Notes: generated by a model not told the origin, from the sequence alone. A DNA stretch of 9,210 nucleotides from JBJXHB01 sp046160725 (GCA_046160725.1 JBJXHB010000087.1:1-9210), one strand, 5' to 3'; shown: positions 1 to 6,914, numbered from the stretch's first letter. Numbers and translations are program-made.

Positions 1-339
1 GTAGGCATTGCACGGGGCCACCTGCAGGGCCGCCTCGCGCCCGCCGGCCGCCGCGATGGTGGCGGCCTGGCAGGCCTGCGCGCGCGCCATCTCCTCCGGT
101 GGTGCCTGGGTCGTGCCGGGCGCCCAGCGGGCCCGGGTGTCGCACCAGTTGACCTGGGGCGCGCTGCAGACTTCCAGGTGCCGCTGGAAGTCGTCCGGCG
201 TGCCGGCCCAGGCCAGGTTGAAGGCGGCCACGACCACCGGTACCGGCGCGGCCGGCGCCTGGGCCGATGCGGCCTGGGCCAGGGCGAGGGTGGCGGTCAT
301 TGCCGGCAGGCGCAGCTGCCGAAAAGGGGTGTTGTGCAT
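1..339 (-). CDS. Partial secreted protein, possibly endonuclease/exonuclease/phosphatase fold
   Basis: Only the first 113 codons are in the window; the frame stays open to the left edge. The N-terminus is a signal peptide: basic start (R7, R10), hydrophobic stretch from about 11 to 22, and a likely cleavage after A26 (ASA, then QAP). The mature protein begins with a beta-strand-like segment VVVAAFNLAW (37-45) that resembles the first strand of EEP-family enzymes, with N41 where those enzymes have the metal-binding Asn. Four Cys (58, 66, 90, 110) lie in the visible part, consistent with disulfides in a periplasmic or secreted protein. The start at 339 is chosen because it overlaps the regulator's stop codon (TGATG) and gives a complete signal peptide; an ATG at 300 is the alternative. 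No clear Shine-Dalgarno precedes either, so translation may be coupled to the upstream gene. The EEP assignment rests on a short match and is uncertain; that the gene is real and exported is more secure. Confidence 0.6.
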   Translation of the reverse strand, partial: MHNTPFRQLRLPAMTATLALAQAASAQAPAAPVPVVVAAFNLAWAGTPDDFQRHLEVCSAPQVNWCDTRARWAPGTTQAPPEEMARAQACQAATIAAAGGREAALQVAPCNAY

Positions 340-1937
340 CAGGGTCGTTGTACCGCATCGGCTGGGGGGCGGCCAGTCTTGGGCGCGCTGGTCCGCTGTC
401 GGGACATGGTCGCCAGCTCGAGGCCGATGATCCGCGCACCCGCATCGATGCGGTCGACCGGGATCGACGAATAGCCGATGCGCAGATGGTGGCGGGGCGG
501 CCGGGCGCCGCTGAAGAACACATCGCCCGGCTCGACCACCACGCCCTGCCGGTACAGGCGTGCCGCCAGCGTGCGGGTGTCGATGCCGTTGTCGGCGCTG
601 ACCCACAGGGCCGACCCGCCGTGGGCCGGCACCGGCGCCAGGCCCGGTGCATGCTGCGCCAGTGCGGCGCGCAGCGCCTGCGCACGGTCGCGGTAGGCAA
701 TGTTGAGCCGCCGTACGAAGGCCTCCTGGTGGCCATGGCCGATGAAGCTGGCGGCGGCCTGCTGGTTGTTGGTGGCCACATGGCGCATCACCAGCCGCCG
801 CAGGGCGCGCAGCTCGCGGATCAGCGGCGCCGGCGCCACAACATAGCCCAGCCGCAGCCCGTGGGCCAGGGTCTTGGACAGGCTGCCGATGTAGATCACG
901 CGGGCCTGCGTGTCCAGGCTCTTCAGCGCCGGCGTGGGCTGGCCGGAGAAGTTCAGCTCGCTCTCGTGGTCGTCCTCGATGACGACGAAGTCGTCGCGGG
1001 CGGCGCGGGCCAGCAGCTCCAGCCGCCGCTGCAGCGGCATGGTGACCGTGGTCGGGCACTGGTGGCTGGGGGTGACGAACAGATAGTGGCAACCCGTCAG
1101 CTTGGCGCCCGGCAGCAGGCCCTGGTCATCGACGCGCAGCGGCCGCACATGGCGCGTGCGAAGCAGGAAGTTGTTGCGTGCGTCCGGATAGCCCGGGTTC
1201 TCGATGCCCACCACCGTGGCCGGGCCCAGCAGCAGCGTGGACAGCAGAAAGGTTGCCTGCTGCGCACCGGTGGTCACCAGGATCTCATCGCGCTCGGCCC
1301 AGATGCCGCGCGCCGGCAGCAGGCGGCGGTGGATCTGCTCGACCAGTGCGTCGTCGTCGCGGTCGATGTGGTCCGGCGCCCAGCGCCGCAGCGCGCGGCC
1401 CTGCAGCGACTCCAGCACGCACTCGCGCCAGTCGGCGCTGGGGAACAAACTGGCATCGAACTGGCCGTAGATGAAGGGATACGGCTGCTGCTGCCAGTCG
1501 CTGGGCTTCTCGATGTTGCGCTGGGCGGCGGGGCGCAGCTTCAGGCGCCGGGCCCAGTCGGCAGCGGCAATCGTGCCCGGGGCCGCAGGGCCGGCATCGC
1601 TGGCCGGTGCGGCGCCTTCCGCATCGGCGCGGCGGCGACCGCGCAGAAACGTGCCTTGAATCTGGTCGCTCACGTAGTAGCCGCTGCGCGGCCGGCCGAG
1701 GATCAGGCCCTTGTCGGCCAGGGCCTGGAAGGCCAGCGTGACCGTGCAGCGCGACAGCGACAGCGTGCGGGCCAGCATGCGGCTGGACGGCAGGGCCTCG
1801 CCCGGGGAGAGAAAGCCTTCCATCATCGAATGCACCAGCATGTCGCGCACCTGGCCCTGGCGGGTGCCCGAGCTGCCCTCGAAGCGCCGGAACAGGCGCG
1901 GCCACATCAGATCGCCCGTGGCATGTCGTCGCTTCAT
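339..1937 (-). CDS. MocR/PdxR-family transcriptional regulator (GntR HTH + aminotransferase-like domain)
   Basis: 532 residues, slightly long for the family (usually about 450-510). Residues about 27-88 form a GntR-type winged helix, including the recognition segment SRCTVTLAFQAL and the wing GRPRSGYYVSDQ. A low-complexity linker (about 95-130) leads to a type-I PLP fold: VTTGAQQAT (221-229), NPGYPDARN (247-255), TPSHQ (289-293), the pyridine-contacting Asp in EDDHESE (321-327, D322), the Schiff-base Lys in SLSKTL (K355) and the carboxylate-binding Arg in HLRIGYSS (R486). All PLP residues are kept, so cofactor binding is expected. MocR proteins bind DNA as dimers and change shape when PLP forms an adduct with an amino compound. 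The start at 1937 has a purine-rich ribosome site (GGGGAGAGGG) just upstream. The gene is divergent from the transport/catabolic operon across a 100-bp gap with direct repeats, which points to it being the local regulator. The effector is unknown. Confidence 0.93.
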   Translation of the reverse strand: MKRRHATGDLMWPRLFRRFEGSSGTRQGQVRDMLVHSMMEGFLSPGEALPSSRMLARTLSLSRCTVTLAFQALADKGLILGRPRSGYYVSDQIQGTFLRGRRRADAEGAAPASDAGPAAPGTIAAADWARRLKLRPAAQRNIEKPSDWQQQPYPFIYGQFDASLFPSADWRECVLESLQGRALRRWAPDHIDRDDDALVEQIHRRLLPARGIWAERDEILVTTGAQQATFLLSTLLLGPATVVGIENPGYPDARNNFLLRTRHVRPLRVDDQGLLPGAKLTGCHYLFVTPSHQCPTTVTMPLQRRLELLARAARDDFVVIEDDHESELNFSGQPTPALKSLDTQARVIYIGSLSKTLAHGLRLGYVVAPAPLIRELRALRRLVMRHVATNNQQAAASFIGHGHQEAFVRRLNIAYRDRAQALRAALAQHAPGLAPVPAHGGSALWVSADNGIDTRTLAARLYRQGVVVEPGDVFFSGARPPRHHLRIGYSSIPVDRIDAGARIIGLELATMSRQRTSAPKTGRPPADAVQRP

Positions 1938-1954
1938 TCCCTCTCCCCTCAGGG

Positions 1955-1990
1955 TGAACCCGCGTTAATCTGGATCGATCGATGGGTTCA
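1955..1990. repeat. Inverted repeat TGAACCC...GGGTTCA enclosing a palindrome
   Basis: TGAACCC (1955-1961) and GGGTTCA (1984-1990) are perfect 7-bp inverted arms separated by 22 bp. Between them lies the 10-bp palindrome ATCGATCGAT (1974-1983). This dyad brackets the first direct repeat and lies in the expected 5' leader of the leftward regulator gene, ending about 17 bp from its start codon. It could be a second regulator site, part of autoregulation, or chance in a GC-rich stretch. Confidence 0.35.
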
Positions 1991-2004
1991 TTCTGGACCG
2001 ATCG
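1967..2004. promoter_or_regulatory. Candidate MocR operator: two direct repeats containing CTGGA(T/C)C
   Basis: TCTGGATCGATCG at 1969-1981 and TCTGGACCGATCG at 1992-2004 match at 12 of 13 bases and start 23 bp apart, i.e. close to two helical turns. Extending two bases upstream gives 13 of 15. They sit in the middle of the gap between the MocR-type regulator and the divergent ABC operon. Tandem CTGGAC-containing repeats are the known operator type of TauR, a MocR-family regulator of taurine use, and direct repeats are usual for MocR proteins. The assignment to this regulator is inferred. No convincing -35/-10 pair could be picked out on either strand. Confidence 0.65.
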
Positions 2005-2037
2005 GCCTCGCCATGCCATGGCTATCCTGCGGCCCAC

Positions 2038-2820
2038 ATGAGCACGCATCGGGACCTCGCCCGCCTATGGACCGGCATCGCCACCGTGGCGGGGCTGGTG
2101 GGCTTTTGGTTGCTGGCCTCGAAGACCGGCCTCATCGGCGCGCAGAGCTTCCCGAGCCCCGAACAGTTCGGGGCCGCCGTCAAGCAACTGGTGGTCGGCG
2201 AGGGCTTTGCCGACGGCCGCATCCACCAGCACATCCTGCAAAGCGTCAAGCTCATCGTGCTGGGCTTCTTTGCTGCCACCGCCATCGGCGTGCCTCTGGG
2301 CCTGTGGATGGGCTGGAGCCGCACCGCCGAGGCCTTGATCAACCCGGTCTTCCTGATGATCCGCCCGATCCCGGCCCTGGCCTGGATTCCGCTGGCCATC
2401 GTCTGGCTCGGCCTGGGCGACGCGGCCAAGGTCATGATCCTGTGGTTCGCGGCCTTCGTGCCCGCCGTCATCAACAGCTTCACCGGCGTGCGCACCATCG
2501 AGCGCCCGATCATCGAGGCCAGCGCGATGCTGGGCGTGCGCGGCTGGTCGCTGGTCAAGGACGTCATCGTGCCCGGGGCGCTGCCGTCGATCTTCACCGG
2601 TCTTCGCCTGTCCCTGCAGGGCTGCCTGACCGCCCTGGTCGCGGCCGAGCTGCTGGGCGCCTTGCTGGGCATGGGCAAGGTGCTGTACCAGGCCGGCTTG
2701 GACATCTATCCGGCCATGATCCTGGCCGGCATGGTGACGGTCGCGGTGGTGGGCTTCGCCCTGACCGCGGTGCTCGATTTCTGCGAACGCCGCGCCATGC
2801 CGTGGCGCGCAGCGCCATGA
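2038..2820 (+). CDS. ABC transporter permease, SsuC/TauC type (first of two)
   Basis: 260 residues, the usual length for membrane subunits of nitrate/sulfonate/taurine-type importers. Hydrophobic segments are visible at about 11-27, 68-91, 104-126, 131-146, 197-211 and 226-246. The cytoplasmic EAA loop that docks on the ATPase runs from E160 to R190 (EASAMLGVRGW ... PGALPSIFTGLR) with the conserved G at 166 and the P-x-x-P-x-I pattern. It is the first gene of the rightward operon and is followed after 15 bases by a second permease, so the pore is probably a heterodimer. The ATG at 2038 is the only sensible start; no good Shine-Dalgarno precedes it. Sequence family is clear; the substrate (sulfonate, taurine or another small anion) is not. 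Confidence 0.92.
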   Translation: MSTHRDLARLWTGIATVAGLVGFWLLASKTGLIGAQSFPSPEQFGAAVKQLVVGEGFADGRIHQHILQSVKLIVLGFFAATAIGVPLGLWMGWSRTAEALINPVFLMIRPIPALAWIPLAIVWLGLGDAAKVMILWFAAFVPAVINSFTGVRTIERPIIEASAMLGVRGWSLVKDVIVPGALPSIFTGLRLSLQGCLTALVAAELLGALLGMGKVLYQAGLDIYPAMILAGMVTVAVVGFALTAVLDFCERRAMPWRAAP

Positions 2821-2835
2821 CGGCGGGCGCACCCC

Positions 2836-3615
2836 ATGGGTGAGGCGCTGGACCGCCGGCAGCTGCTGTTGCTCAGCATCGGCGGGCTGGGGATCTTCTT
2901 CGGCCTGTGGACCTTCGCGGCCTGGGTCGAGCTGGCGCCGCGCAAGTTTCTCCCGCTGCCCTGGGAGGTCGTCGAGCGCGGCTGGGCACTGCTGTCCAAG
3001 CCCTTCTCGGGCCAGACGCTGCAGGGCCATCTTGCCGCCAGCATCGACCGCTATGTGCGCGGCTTTGTGCTGGCCGCCGTGGTCGGCGTGCCGCTGGGCT
3101 TGATGATGGGCTGGTACCGCTGGCTGGACAACGTGGTCACGCCGCTGTTCGACAGCCTGCGCTTCATCGCCCCCATTGCCTGGGTGCCGTTCGCGGCACT
3201 GTGGTTCGGCACCGGCATCGGCGGGCCGACCATGATCATCTTTGCCGGCGCCTTTCCGCCCTGCCTGATCAACGCCTATCGGGGCGCGCGGTTCGTCGAG
3301 CGGAAGTACATCGAGGCGGCGCAGGTCTTCGGTGCCTCCGGCCCGCGCGTCATCTACGAGGTCCTGCTGCCGGCATCGTTGCCGTCCATCATCGCCGGCC
3401 TGCGCATCGGCGCCGGAGCCGGCTGGCAGAGTCTGATCGGCGCCGAACTGATCGCGGCCTCCAGCGGCATCGGCTTGATGATGGTGCGGGGGCAGGGTGC
3501 GCTGGACACCTCCCTCGTGATGGTCGGCATGATCGCCGTGGGTGTGTTCGGCCTGCTGGTCGACGTGGCCTTGCGCGCGGTCGAGGCCAGGGTCAACCGG
3601 AACCGGAGCGGCTAG
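2836..3615 (+). CDS. ABC transporter permease, SsuC/TauC type (second of two)
   Basis: 259 residues with the same layout as the preceding permease: an N-terminal membrane segment (about 9-31), a hydrophobic block at 75-92, further segments at 108-124, 131-146, 196-209 and 226-247, and an EAA loop at exactly the same residue numbers (E160 to R190, EAAQVFGASGP ... PASLPSIIAGLR). The matching positions suggest an old duplication, although the sequences have diverged substantially. It has no strong ribosome site; the upstream stop codon overlaps an ATG (ATGA at 2817-2820) that opens an 8-codon frame ending at 2843, so ribosomes may reinitiate here. It probably pairs with the upstream permease and the ATPase that follows after 4 bases. 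Confidence 0.92.
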   Translation: MGEALDRRQLLLLSIGGLGIFFGLWTFAAWVELAPRKFLPLPWEVVERGWALLSKPFSGQTLQGHLAASIDRYVRGFVLAAVVGVPLGLMMGWYRWLDNVVTPLFDSLRFIAPIAWVPFAALWFGTGIGGPTMIIFAGAFPPCLINAYRGARFVERKYIEAAQVFGASGPRVIYEVLLPASLPSIIAGLRIGAGAGWQSLIGAELIAASSGIGLMMVRGQGALDTSLVMVGMIAVGVFGLLVDVALRAVEARVNRNRSG

Positions 3616-3619
3616 CGAC

Positions 3620-4417
3620 ATGGCCAACATCGTGCTCGACCAAGTCAGCCGCTCGTTCCGGCGCGACGGCAAGGATTTTCTGGCGCTGGACCGAGTCAGC
3701 TTCGTCTGCAACGACGGCGAGTTCGTTGCCGTGGTGGGGCCATCGGGCTGCGGCAAGACCACCTGCATGCGCATGGCGGCCGGTCTGGAGTTCCCGTCCT
3801 CGGGCACGGTCAAGGTCGGCGGCAAGGAGGTGTGTCATCCGGGGCCCGACCGCGCCGTGGTGTTCCAGGCCTTTGCCCTGTTTCCCTGGAAGACCGTGCA
3901 GGAGAACATCCAGTTCGGCCTGCGCTCCCTGGGTGTGGCCCGCGAGGAGGCCGCCGAGCGCATCGCCAGCAATCTCAAGCTGATGAACCTAGAGGGCTAC
4001 GAGTCGGCCTATCCGCATCAGCTGTCGGGCGGCATGCAACAGCGCGTGGCCATCGCCCGGGCCTATGTGCTGAACCCCGATGTGCTGCTGATGGACGAAC
4101 CCTTCGGCGCGCTCGATGCGCAGACCCGCACCGTCATGCAGGAGGAACTGCTGCGCGTCGGCCGCGCCAACCCGCGAACGGTGATGTTCATCACCCACGC
4201 GGTGGAGGAGGCGGTGTATCTCGCCGACCGGGTGGTGGTGATGTCGCGCCGGCCCGGCACGATCAAGGAAATCATCGACGTCAAGCCCGTGCGCGACGCC
4301 GAGGACTGGCAGAAATACGAGCGCATCGAGGACGTGATGGACCTGGAGTCCTTCGTTCACCTGCGCACCCGGATCTGGCGCCTGCTGCGCGAGCAGCATG
4401 GCCCCGGTGACCACTGA
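3620..4417 (+). CDS. ABC transporter ATP-binding protein, SsuB/TauB type
   Basis: 265 residues, normal for the nitrate/sulfonate/taurine importer ATPases. Ordered motifs: Walker A GPSGCGKT (40-47), Q-loop Q83 followed by ALFPWKTV, signature LSGGMQQR (135-142), Walker B LLMDEP (156-161) with catalytic E160, D-loop ALD (164-166) and H-loop H193. ALFPW after the Q-loop is typical of the SsuB/TauB/NrtD group. The start at 3620 (MANIVL) is chosen because it opens the first beta strand of the fold and lies 4 bases after the permease stop; a GGAG at 3604-3607 inside the permease end may help. It powers import by the two upstream permeases at the inner face of the cytoplasmic membrane. A 52-base gap to the binding protein contains only a weak 4-bp hairpin. 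Confidence 0.95.
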   Translation: MANIVLDQVSRSFRRDGKDFLALDRVSFVCNDGEFVAVVGPSGCGKTTCMRMAAGLEFPSSGTVKVGGKEVCHPGPDRAVVFQAFALFPWKTVQENIQFGLRSLGVAREEAAERIASNLKLMNLEGYESAYPHQLSGGMQQRVAIARAYVLNPDVLLMDEPFGALDAQTRTVMQEELLRVGRANPRTVMFITHAVEEAVYLADRVVVMSRRPGTIKEIIDVKPVRDAEDWQKYERIEDVMDLESFVHLRTRIWRLLREQHGPGDH

Positions 4418-4469
4418 ACCTGGCGTGCTTTCGCCCGGCTTTCCTTCCCCTCGCAACCGGAGTCCATCC

Positions 4470-5519
4470 ATGAAATCCGCATTTCGCGCCGCCGTCGCGG
4501 CCGCTCTTGTCGCCCTGTCCACCAGCCCGACGCTGGCGCAGGACCTGAAGGAAATCCGCATCAGCTCGCAACCGGCGCTGCTGGGGTCCGTGCCGTTTGC
4601 GCTGGCCGAGGAAAAGGGCTGGTGGAAAGAGGTGGGCCTGAAGGTCACCATCACCAACTTCCCGGCCGGCGCGCCGCAGATTGCGGCCAGCAAGAGCTGG
4701 GACGTGGGCTACACCGGCAGCGTGCCGGCGGTGCTGGGCGCCGTGCGCTTCGGCCTGCACACGGTGGCCTTCTCCGATGACCAGTCGGCCACCAATGCCA
4801 TCTATGTGCGCGGCGCCAATGCCGACAACATCATCCGCAACCCGGCCTCGCTGAAGGGCGGCACGGTCTTCCTCACCGGCAACTCCACCGTCGATCTGGC
4901 GGCGCGTTCATGCCTGGCGAAGTTCGGTTTGCAGAAGGGCGATGTCATCGTCCGGTCGATGGGTCAGGCCGAGATCATTGCCGCCATGAGTTCGGGCAGC
5001 GCCGACGTGGGCGGCCTGTGGGCGCCCAACACCTACACGGTGGAGGAGAAGGCCGGCGCCAAGTACCTGTGCTCCGGCAAGGACACCGGCACCATGGTGC
5101 CGGGCAACCTGGTGGTGCGCGCGGAATGGGCCAAGGACAACCCTCAGCTGGTGGCCCGCTTCCTGGCCGTGTACCTGCGCGCCCAGCGTCATCTGGCGGC
5201 CAATCGCAAGGACGCGCTGGCCACCATGAAGAAGCACTATGACACCGGCGGCGTGGTGATTTCCGAGGCGGCGATGAACAAGGAGTTCGACACCCGTCCG
5301 ACCTTCGACCTGGCCGGCCAGCTGGCCATGTTCAACCGCGGTGCCCAGCCTTCGCGCGGCGACGCCACCATGACCACCATCGCCGCCTTCATGAAGGAAG
5401 TGGGCTCGCTGCGTGCCGACGAGGCCCTGCCTGACCCCAAGACCTATGTGACCGACGAGTACCTGAAGCTGATCGACCGCGACCCCGCGCTCAAGGCCTT
5501 TGCCAACCGCACGAACTGA
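4470..5519 (+). CDS. Periplasmic substrate-binding protein of the ABC importer (SsuA/TauA/NMT1-like)
   Basis: 349 residues. Signal peptide: K2/R6, hydrophobic AAVAAALVAL, cleavage likely after A23 (TLA then QDL). The mature part has the pattern of NMT1/SsuA-like proteins: a first strand IRISSQP, then PFALAEEKGWWKEVGLKVTI (42-61), the ligand-cleft segments NFPAG (63-67) and DVGYTGSVPAVLGA (78-91), then SLKGGTVFLTGNST (127-140) at the start of the second lobe and DVGGLWAPNTY (179-189). It should deliver the solute to the two permeases. The start at 4470 has GGAG at 4459-4462 with a 7-base spacer; an in-frame ATG at 4398 lies inside the ATPase gene and would hide the signal peptide. The protein has only two Cys after the signal (148, 201). 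Family is clear; ligand cannot be read from the sequence. Confidence 0.93.
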   Translation: MKSAFRAAVAAALVALSTSPTLAQDLKEIRISSQPALLGSVPFALAEEKGWWKEVGLKVTITNFPAGAPQIAASKSWDVGYTGSVPAVLGAVRFGLHTVAFSDDQSATNAIYVRGANADNIIRNPASLKGGTVFLTGNSTVDLAARSCLAKFGLQKGDVIVRSMGQAEIIAAMSSGSADVGGLWAPNTYTVEEKAGAKYLCSGKDTGTMVPGNLVVRAEWAKDNPQLVARFLAVYLRAQRHLAANRKDALATMKKHYDTGGVVISEAAMNKEFDTRPTFDLAGQLAMFNRGAQPSRGDATMTTIAAFMKEVGSLRADEALPDPKTYVTDEYLKLIDRDPALKAFANRTN

Positions 5520-5526
5520 GCGATCC

Positions 5527-5546
5527 CGGCCGGCTTCGGCCGGCCG
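5527..5546 (+). terminator. GC-rich hairpin with TTCG tetraloop between binding protein and dehydrogenase
   Basis: CGGCCGGC (5527-5534), loop TTCG, GCCGGCCG (5539-5546): a perfect 8-bp stem closed by C-G around UUCG, an exceptionally stable RNA tetraloop. It begins 7 bases after the binding-protein stop codon. No T-run follows (the next bases are mostly C), so it is not a classic intrinsic terminator. The more likely role is partial attenuation or protection of the upstream mRNA from 3' exonucleases, which would raise binding-protein output relative to downstream enzymes; such hairpins are common after binding-protein genes. Confidence 0.6.
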
Positions 5547-5569
5547 CCCCGCCACTCCTGGGCCCCTGC

Positions 5570-6889
5570 ATGCCGATCTCCTATCTCAAACAGGCCAACC
5601 CGCCGCAGCAGGCCATCGACACCGCCACCGGCGAGACCGTGGCCCGCCTGCTGGCCGACATACGGGCGGGCGGCGAGGACGCCGTGCGCCGCCTGGCCCG
5701 CGACCTGGACGGCTACAGCGGCCCCATCGTGCTGGGCGAGGCCGACTTCGCCGCCGCGGCCGCTGCGCTGACACCGGGCATCCGCGACGACATCCGCTTC
5801 GCACGCGACCGGGTGCAGGACTTCGCGCGCCGTCAGCGCGACTCGCTGCATGAGTTCAAGGCCGAGCTGCTGCCGGGCCTGGAGGTCGGGCAGCGGCTGA
5901 TCCCCTGCCAGACCGCCGGCTGCTATGTGCCGGGTGGCCGCTATGCCCATGCCGCCAGCGCCATCATGAGCGTGGGCACGGCGCAGGTGGCCGGGGTGCG
6001 GCATATCGTAGCCACCTCGCCCGCCACCCGCGACCACGGCGTGCACCCGGGCATCCTGCATGCCATGCAGCTGTGCGGCGCCCACACCGTGCTGGCGCTG
6101 GGCGGCGTGCAGGCGGTGGCGGCGCTGGCCGACGGCCTGTTCAGCGGCCATGAGGCCGACATCATCGTCGGCCCCGGCAACCGCTTCGTCGCCGAGGCCA
6201 AGCGCATGCTGTTCGGCCGCGTCGGCATCGACGTGGTGGCCGGCCCGACCGAATCGGCCGTGATCGCCGACGACAGCGCCGACCCGCTGGTCGTGACCGC
6301 CGACCTGATCGGCCAGGCCGAGCATGGCCCGGACTCGCCGGTGTGGCTGATCACCATGTCGCGCGCGCTGGGCGAGGCGGTGCTGCAGATGGCGCCGGGC
6401 GTCATCGCCGCGCTGCCCGAGCCGGCGCGCAGCGCCGCGGCCGCCGCCTGGCGCGACTATGCCGAGGTGGTGCTGTGCGACAGCCGCGACGAGGTGGTGC
6501 AGGTCAGCGACCGCTACGCACCCGAGCACCTGCAAGTGATGGCCGCCGACCTGGACTGGTGGCTGGACCACCTGGGCAACTACGGCTCGCTGTTTCTCGG
6601 TGAGGAGACCACCGTGGCCTATGGCGACAAGTGCAGCGGCCCCAACCACATCCTGCCCACGCGCGGTGCGGCGCGCTACAGCGGCGGGTTGTCGGTGGGC
6701 AAGTTCATCAAGACCGTGACCTGGCAGCGCCTGACACGCGATGCCTCGCGCGCCGTCGGCCAGGTGGCCGCGCGCATCTCGCGCCTGGAGGGCATGGAAG
6801 GCCATGCCCGCACCGGCGACGTCCGGCTGCACAAGTACTTTCCGCAAGATCGCTTCGACCTCGGCACGCTCGACGGACATGGGCGCTGA
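5570..6889 (+). CDS. hpsN: HisD-superfamily NAD+-dependent dehydrogenase, HpsN-like (sulfopropanediol 3-dehydrogenase type)
   Basis: 439 residues, typical for the family. Zinc ligands by family pattern: Q249 and H252 (GQAEHG), D353 (YGDK) and H412 (EGMEGHA); catalytic pair E319-H320 (APEHL); nucleotide-binding region around VGPGNRFVAEAKR (200-212). Several segments match my recollection of HpsN rather than biosynthetic HisD: CYVPGGRYAHAASAIM (118-133), GRVGID (216-221), HLQVMAADLDWWLD (320-333, HpsN has a nearly identical run), YGSLFLGEETTVAYGDK (338-354) and TWQR (384-387). HpsN oxidises (R)-2,3-dihydroxypropane-1-sulfonate to sulfolactate in two NAD+-dependent steps. H127 sits in the RYxH motif that replaces the histidinol-type loop and that I recall as part of sulfonate binding. 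There are no his genes nearby and an SsuABC/TauABC-like importer lies just upstream, which favours catabolism. The start has a weak ribosome site. Another polyol or amino alcohol substrate is possible. Confidence 0.8.
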   Translation: MPISYLKQANPPQQAIDTATGETVARLLADIRAGGEDAVRRLARDLDGYSGPIVLGEADFAAAAAALTPGIRDDIRFARDRVQDFARRQRDSLHEFKAELLPGLEVGQRLIPCQTAGCYVPGGRYAHAASAIMSVGTAQVAGVRHIVATSPATRDHGVHPGILHAMQLCGAHTVLALGGVQAVAALADGLFSGHEADIIVGPGNRFVAEAKRMLFGRVGIDVVAGPTESAVIADDSADPLVVTADLIGQAEHGPDSPVWLITMSRALGEAVLQMAPGVIAALPEPARSAAAAAWRDYAEVVLCDSRDEVVQVSDRYAPEHLQVMAADLDWWLDHLGNYGSLFLGEETTVAYGDKCSGPNHILPTRGAARYSGGLSVGKFIKTVTWQRLTRDASRAVGQVAARISRLEGMEGHARTGDVRLHKYFPQDRFDLGTLDGHGR

Positions 6890-6896
6890 ACGCCCA
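6880..6896 (+). other. Small hairpin overlapping the dehydrogenase stop codon
   Basis: TGGGCG (6880-6885), loop CTGAA, CGCCCA (6891-6896): a 6-bp stem whose loop contains the TGA stop of the dehydrogenase gene. It may slow ribosomes or influence coupling to the next gene, whose ribosome site starts 8 bases later. It has no T-run. Chance occurrence is quite possible in such GC-rich DNA. Confidence 0.25.
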
Positions 6897-6914
6897 CACG
6901 GACAGGAAACGGAC

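Noticed and set aside
1938..2037. Specific sigma-70 promoters for the divergent units
   Set aside because: Several weak hexamers can be picked (for example TATCCT at 2023-2028), but none has a properly spaced partner on either strand, so no promoter was called.
267..2843. Very long plus-strand open frame opposite the regulator gene and running into the first permease
   Set aside because: It is antisense to a convincing MocR protein and then out of frame with a convincing permease; its translation is Arg/Gly/Ala/Gln-rich with no domain pattern. Such stop-free shadows are normal in GC-rich DNA.
2065..3825. Long minus-strand open frame opposite both permeases
   Set aside because: Composition is His/Gln/Asp/Arg-rich low complexity, no recognisable motif, and it is fully covered by well-supported plus-strand genes.
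4422..4435. 4-bp hairpin GGCG/CGCC in the gap between ATPase and binding-protein genes
   Set aside because: Too short to mean much in DNA of this composition.
5527..5546. Strong rho-independent terminator ending the operon
   Set aside because: The stem is strong but no T-run follows, and the next gene begins 24 bases later in the same direction; read-through or mRNA protection is more likely.
5570..6889. Biosynthetic histidinol dehydrogenase (hisD) for the histidine pathway
   Set aside because: No his genes are adjacent, the gene is inside a transport operon, and several segments fit HpsN better than HisD.
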